From Verrucomicrobiota bacterium (GTDB taxonomy: Bacteria; Verrucomicrobiota; Verrucomicrobiia; Limisphaerales; UBA1100), in assembly GCA_028872645.1 (NCBI GenBank), contig JAPKDK010000076.1:1-11546 (forward strand): a stretch of DNA of 11,546 bases. The letters are read 5' to 3'. Under the pieces are notes generated by a model. That model worked only from the letters and a program-made list of their open reading frames with translations, was not told the origin of the DNA and did no database searches. Below, piece by piece: positions 9,272 to 11,546 of this stretch. How positions within the stretch are numbered: position 1 is the first letter of the stretch; each line of letters starts with the position of its first letter. Position numbers and translations under genes: made by a program.

Positions 9272-9283
9272 AAATTGCAATTT
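9272..9283. repeat. Perfect 12-bp palindrome, possible operator
   Basis: The sequence AAATTGCAATTT is its own reverse complement. It sits about 100 nt upstream of the TPR gene start and next to the GATAAT hexamer at 9285-9290, where a dimeric regulator could act. AT-rich palindromes of this length also arise by chance, so the operator role is only a suggestion. Confidence 0.3.
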
Positions 9284-9300
9284 GATTATCGCTCTTTTAT

Positions 9301-9315
9301 GCGTATATTTTACGC
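9301..9315. repeat. Short inverted repeat (5-bp arms, 5-nt spacer)
   Basis: The arms GCGTA and TACGC flank TATTT. It lies 17 nt upstream, in the minus-strand sense, of the 12-bp palindrome, within the AT-rich part of the gap. The arms are short and weak as a hairpin; it may be a regulator half-site pair or chance. Confidence 0.2.
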
Positions 9316-9411
9316 CTTTTCGCGACACATTCGATTTCCTGAGGAGCGTGAGAAAGAGTTTCTACTGACTATTTCCAAAGCCTGCCGTCATTTGCCTAAA
9401 ATAGTTTCAGT

Positions 9412-10671
9412 TTAGCCAAACAACTCCATCACCGGCTTGGCACCTTCGTTGATGAGGCGCATGGGGCGGCCTAGGGGGGTTTTCACTTCCCTGGTGGCAT
9501 CGATTCCCAGCGCGTGGCAAAGACTGGCGTGGAGGTCGTGCGGATTCACGGGGCGCTCGGCGGGGAGCATGGCGTCCTCGTCGGACTTGCCAATCACCTG
9601 CCCGCCCCGGATGCCGCCGCCGGCTATGAAACAACTGAAGCAGCGCGCGTGATGATCGCGCCCGGCGTTGGTGTTAATGCGCGGGGTGCGGCCGAATTCG
9701 CTAAGCACGAGCACCAGCGTCTTGGCGAGTTTACCGCTGGCGGCGAGATCTGAAATTAACGAAGCCAGCGCGGGATCCATTACGTCGCCGTGATTTTGCA
9801 TGGCGGGGAAGTTATTGTTGTGAGTATCGAAGCCGCCGCGATTCACCTGTACGAAGCGCACACCGGTTTCCACCAAACGCCGCGCGAGCAGCGCCCCACG
9901 GCCAAAGGGTGTGTCACCATAACGCGCCACGGTTTTGGGATCCTCGCCCTTCAACTCAAACGCCTTCAACGCCGGGCTGCGCATGAGGTTGACGGCCTCG
10001 CGGGTGGCGGTGTCCACAGCCTTGGCTTTGCTCGCATCAAGCCCACGCACGTTGCGCAGATTCATCTTCGCCAAAATATCGAGCCGCTTGTTGCCGCGCA
10101 TTTGTGTGATGTCGGCCGGGAAAGCGAGGTACGGATCCTTCTCGCCAGGGCGTCCAACGTAATAAGCCTCGCACTGTTGGCCGAGATAACCGGCGCGGCG
10201 CGCGTTGCCGCTGATGGTGATGAAACTCGGCAGGTCACCGAGGCGATCTTTCTCGTGCGCCACAATCGAACCGATTCCCGGATGGATGAGATTGGCGCTT
10301 GGGTTGTAGCTGGTTTGCAGTTGGTACGATGCTCGACCATGCGCGCCATTGGTGCCGGCGATGGATCGAATGAGCGCCGCATGATGCATCTGCTTGGCGA
10401 GTTGCGGAAAAATGCTGCTGATTTGCACGCCGTCAGCGGAAGTGTTGATGGGGCTAAACTCACCTGCCACAGGCCGGCTGGGCTTGGGATCCCAAGTATC
10501 GATGTGGCTCATGCCGCCGCCGCACCAAAAGAGGATGACGTGCTCGGCTTTTGCTTTTTGAGTTTCGCCCGCGCGCGCGAGCATTTGGGCAATGGGCATG
10601 CCGAGCATTGTGGCGCTGGAAAGCCCCAGCATGCGGCGGCGAGTCATTTGGTAATCAAGGCATCCGTTCAT
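9412..10671 (-). CDS. DUF1501 family protein, Tat-exported, alkaline-phosphatase-like fold
   Basis: This 419-residue protein is full length for the DUF1501 family, which is abundant in PVC bacteria and related to the alkaline phosphatase/sulfatase superfamily; its substrate is not established. The N-terminus has a Tat-type motif, TRRRMLGLSSATMLGMP at residues 10-26, predicting export of a folded protein. The upstream Cys-containing leader (MNGCLDYQ) is typical of DUF1501 N-termini and supports the ATG at 10671 over the Met at residue 9. Family landmarks in order: GGGMSHIDTWDPKP (51-64), NRGGFDTHNNNF (277-288), LSEFGRTPRIN (323-333), AGRDHHARCFSCFIAGGG (336-353) and NPHDLHASLCHALGID (376-391). 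The conserved Asp and His residues in these blocks correspond to the likely metal-binding positions of the fold. The gene follows the DUF1553 gene by 29 nt, the usual arrangement, and is probably in the same operon. No Shine-Dalgarno sequence precedes it. No disruption was seen. Confidence 0.95.
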   Translation of the reverse strand: MNGCLDYQMTRRRMLGLSSATMLGMPIAQMLARAGETQKAKAEHVILFWCGGGMSHIDTWDPKPSRPVAGEFSPINTSADGVQISSIFPQLAKQMHHAALIRSIAGTNGAHGRASYQLQTSYNPSANLIHPGIGSIVAHEKDRLGDLPSFITISGNARRAGYLGQQCEAYYVGRPGEKDPYLAFPADITQMRGNKRLDILAKMNLRNVRGLDASKAKAVDTATREAVNLMRSPALKAFELKGEDPKTVARYGDTPFGRGALLARRLVETGVRFVQVNRGGFDTHNNNFPAMQNHGDVMDPALASLISDLAASGKLAKTLVLVLSEFGRTPRINTNAGRDHHARCFSCFIAGGGIRGGQVIGKSDEDAMLPAERPVNPHDLHASLCHALGIDATREVKTPLGRPMRLINEGAKPVMELFG

Positions 10672-10680
10672 GATTTTGAT

Positions 10681-10698
10681 TTGGTTCTTGGTTCTTGG
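10681..10698. repeat. 7-bp tandem repeat in the DUF1553-DUF1501 gap
   Basis: The unit TTGGTTC occurs two full times and a 4-nt partial third time, filling 18 of the 29 nt between the two genes. On the coding strand this gives a purine/C-rich leader (CCAAGAACCAAGAACCAA) immediately upstream of the DUF1501 start, where a ribosome binding site would be expected. It may be simple slippage; a role in translation is speculative. Confidence 0.6.
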
Positions 10699-10700
10699 GT

Positions 10701-11546
10701 TTATGGAATGTATCGAAATTCGTTGCTGTTCAAAAGTGCCCAGCGCAAATCAGCCATGCCGGCCAGCGCGGGTTTGCCGGTGCCGACTACTTCGCGGGCA
10801 AAGGTCAATTCGGCGGCGGATGGTTGGCGCGTAAGAATTTCCATATACGCCAGCTGAATCGCTTGCCCGATATTTTGTTTCTCGCCGCCAAGATATGGGT
10901 ACATCGGCTCCATCGGGCCCACGCGGGCGGCTTCGTGGGTGGCCTTGCCGTTGAGCATCATCAACTGCTGGCGCATGCTGGGGATGTGCTCGCGGATGTT
11001 GGCGAGGCTGTCGCGCGCGGGTTGGCCGAAGACGCGCAGGAAATGCGCAGGTGGGGACGGCGTGGCCATGCGCATGGTGCTGCCAAAGCGCGGATTGTCG
11101 TCCACCGTGCGCTCCACCTCCACGTACTTGTAACGCATGCGGGGGCCGTTGGCATTTTGTTGGGCCATCATTTGGCGCTGTTGTTGCGCGGCCAACCCTG
11201 CATCGCTCATCATTTTCATGGCGGCGAGATCCTTTTGCAGTTCGTTCTTTAATAGTTCATTGAAGTTCAGCGCGATTTGTCCTTCGAGATCATAGCCGCC
11301 ACCGCCCATGGGCGGGGCCATCATGTTGGGCGTGCCCGGCGAAGCAACAGGAAGCGGCCTGGGACCGCCGCCTTCTACGCGGCCATCGGCCACGCGCACA
11401 CGCTCGGTGTAAGTGCGGAGGTTCGCGCCCGCGGGCCATTTGTATTCCGTGAGATGTCCGGCCGCCACGATGCTGTCGTACAACACCTCGCTCACCATGC
11501 GCCGCGTGATGGCGGCGGTGAAGTTTTCTTCCGCTGCCAACCGATC
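10701..11546 (-). CDS. DUF1549/DUF1553 (PSCyt2/PSD1) protein, C-terminal part
   Basis: The frame enters from the window edge with no start, so only the last 281 residues are seen. They match the C-terminal DUF1553 (PSD1) region. At visible residues 10-28, TAAITRRMVSEVLYDSIVA fits the family's repeated R-R/L-T-x-E-x-LxDS helix. At 169-200, FLRVFGQPARDS is followed by MRQQLMMLNG, the typical 'FL..FG.P.R ... Q.L.LLNG' block. The end, EILTRQPSAAEL and DLRWALLNSNEFRYIP, is the canonical 'LTRxPtxxEl ... DLxWALLNSxEF' terminus. Family members are large exported proteins that often have an N-terminal cytochrome c domain (PSCyt1) and a DUF1549 domain; those parts, if present, are outside the window. 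Function is unproven. An unusual Gly/Pro/Met/Gln-rich stretch occupies about visible residues 57-137, between the two conserved blocks. The DUF1501 gene follows 29 nt downstream, its usual partner. Confidence 0.93.
   Translation of the reverse strand, partial: DRLAAEENFTAAITRRMVSEVLYDSIVAAGHLTEYKWPAGANLRTYTERVRVADGRVEGGGPRPLPVASPGTPNMMAPPMGGGGYDLEGQIALNFNELLKNELQKDLAAMKMMSDAGLAAQQQRQMMAQQNANGPRMRYKYVEVERTVDDNPRFGSTMRMATPSPPAHFLRVFGQPARDSLANIREHIPSMRQQLMMLNGKATHEAARVGPMEPMYPYLGGEKQNIGQAIQLAYMEILTRQPSAAELTFAREVVGTGKPALAGMADLRWALLNSNEFRYIP

Larger units (their letters stand above)
9173..9411 (-). promoter_or_regulatory. Intergenic region, probable promoter for the TPR gene pair
   Basis: This is the only sizeable gap in the window, 239 nt between the stop of the DUF1501 gene and the start of the 782-residue TPR protein. 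Its middle part (about 9270-9320) is markedly AT-rich compared with its surroundings. On the minus strand a GATAAT hexamer (9285-9290) could be a -10 element, but I see no good -35 at the usual distance, so the exact promoter is unresolved. A perfect 12-bp palindrome and a short inverted repeat lie in the same stretch. No clear terminator hairpin with a T-run follows the DUF1501 stop, so readthrough from the upstream genes is possible. No credible small gene was found here on either strand. Confidence 0.4.

Noticed and set aside
9394..9416. Possible terminator hairpin at the end of the DUF1501 gene
   Set aside because: The best arms are about 5 AT-rich base pairs overlapping the stop codon with no following T-run on the transcribed strand, too weak to call.
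9790..10857. A 355-codon open frame on the plus strand across the DUF1501 gene and into the DUF1553 gene
   Set aside because: It is in antisense register with the DUF1501 codons, whose family motifs are unambiguous. It also spans the intergenic gap and has no recognisable domain.
1..11546. CRISPR arrays, tRNA or rRNA genes, insertion sequences
   Set aside because: No regularly spaced repeats, cloverleaf-like segments, rRNA-like stretches, transposase motifs or terminal inverted repeats were noticed. Nearly all of the window is covered by the four coding regions.

Overview
The window is a moderately GC-rich bacterial segment in which everything I can support as a gene lies on the minus strand. 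Reading in the direction of transcription (high to low coordinates) there are four genes: the C-terminal part of a DUF1549/DUF1553-type (PSCyt/PSD1) protein (11546-10701, cut by the window edge), a DUF1501 protein (10671-9412), a 782-residue exported TPR/beta-module protein (9172-6824), and a very large exported TPR plus beta-sandwich protein (6806 to beyond position 1; 2268 residues visible). The DUF1553-DUF1501 pair is a hallmark of the PVC group (Planctomycetota, Verrucomicrobiota, Lentisphaerota). Together with the giant exported proteins carrying discoidin-, PA14- and CBM-like modules, and with starts lacking Shine-Dalgarno sequences, this suggests a verrucomicrobial or planctomycetal genome. 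I lean to Verrucomicrobiota, but the sequence alone does not settle the phylum.

Layout: the DUF1553 and DUF1501 genes are separated by 29 nt and look like one transcription unit. A 239-nt gap (9173-9411) follows. It holds an AT-rich stretch with a perfect 12-bp palindrome and is the only plausible place for a new promoter. The two TPR genes are separated by 17 nt and probably form a second unit, possibly partly read through from the first. No RNA gene, CRISPR array, insertion sequence or convincing terminator was seen, and no gene-free stretch exceeds 300 nt.

How the genes may work together: the DUF1501 protein has a twin-arginine signal and an alkaline-phosphatase/sulfatase-like layout. Its DUF1553 partner normally travels with it in PVC bacteria, and the pair's biochemical role is not established. 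The two downstream proteins both have Sec signal peptides, long TPR arrays, and copies of the same Asp-rich beta module (pattern D-x-D, then TG-x-F, then GD-x5-Y-x-D). The giant one adds a consecutive block of discoidin-, PA14- and CBM6-like modules, the kind used to bind glycans at the cell surface. The best-supported reading is a pair of large exported non-catalytic scaffold or adhesion proteins sharing a repeat module. Any functional link to the DUF1501/DUF1553 pair is inferred from gene order only. Long plus-strand reading frames opposite these genes are codon-for-codon antisense shadows and are not annotated.
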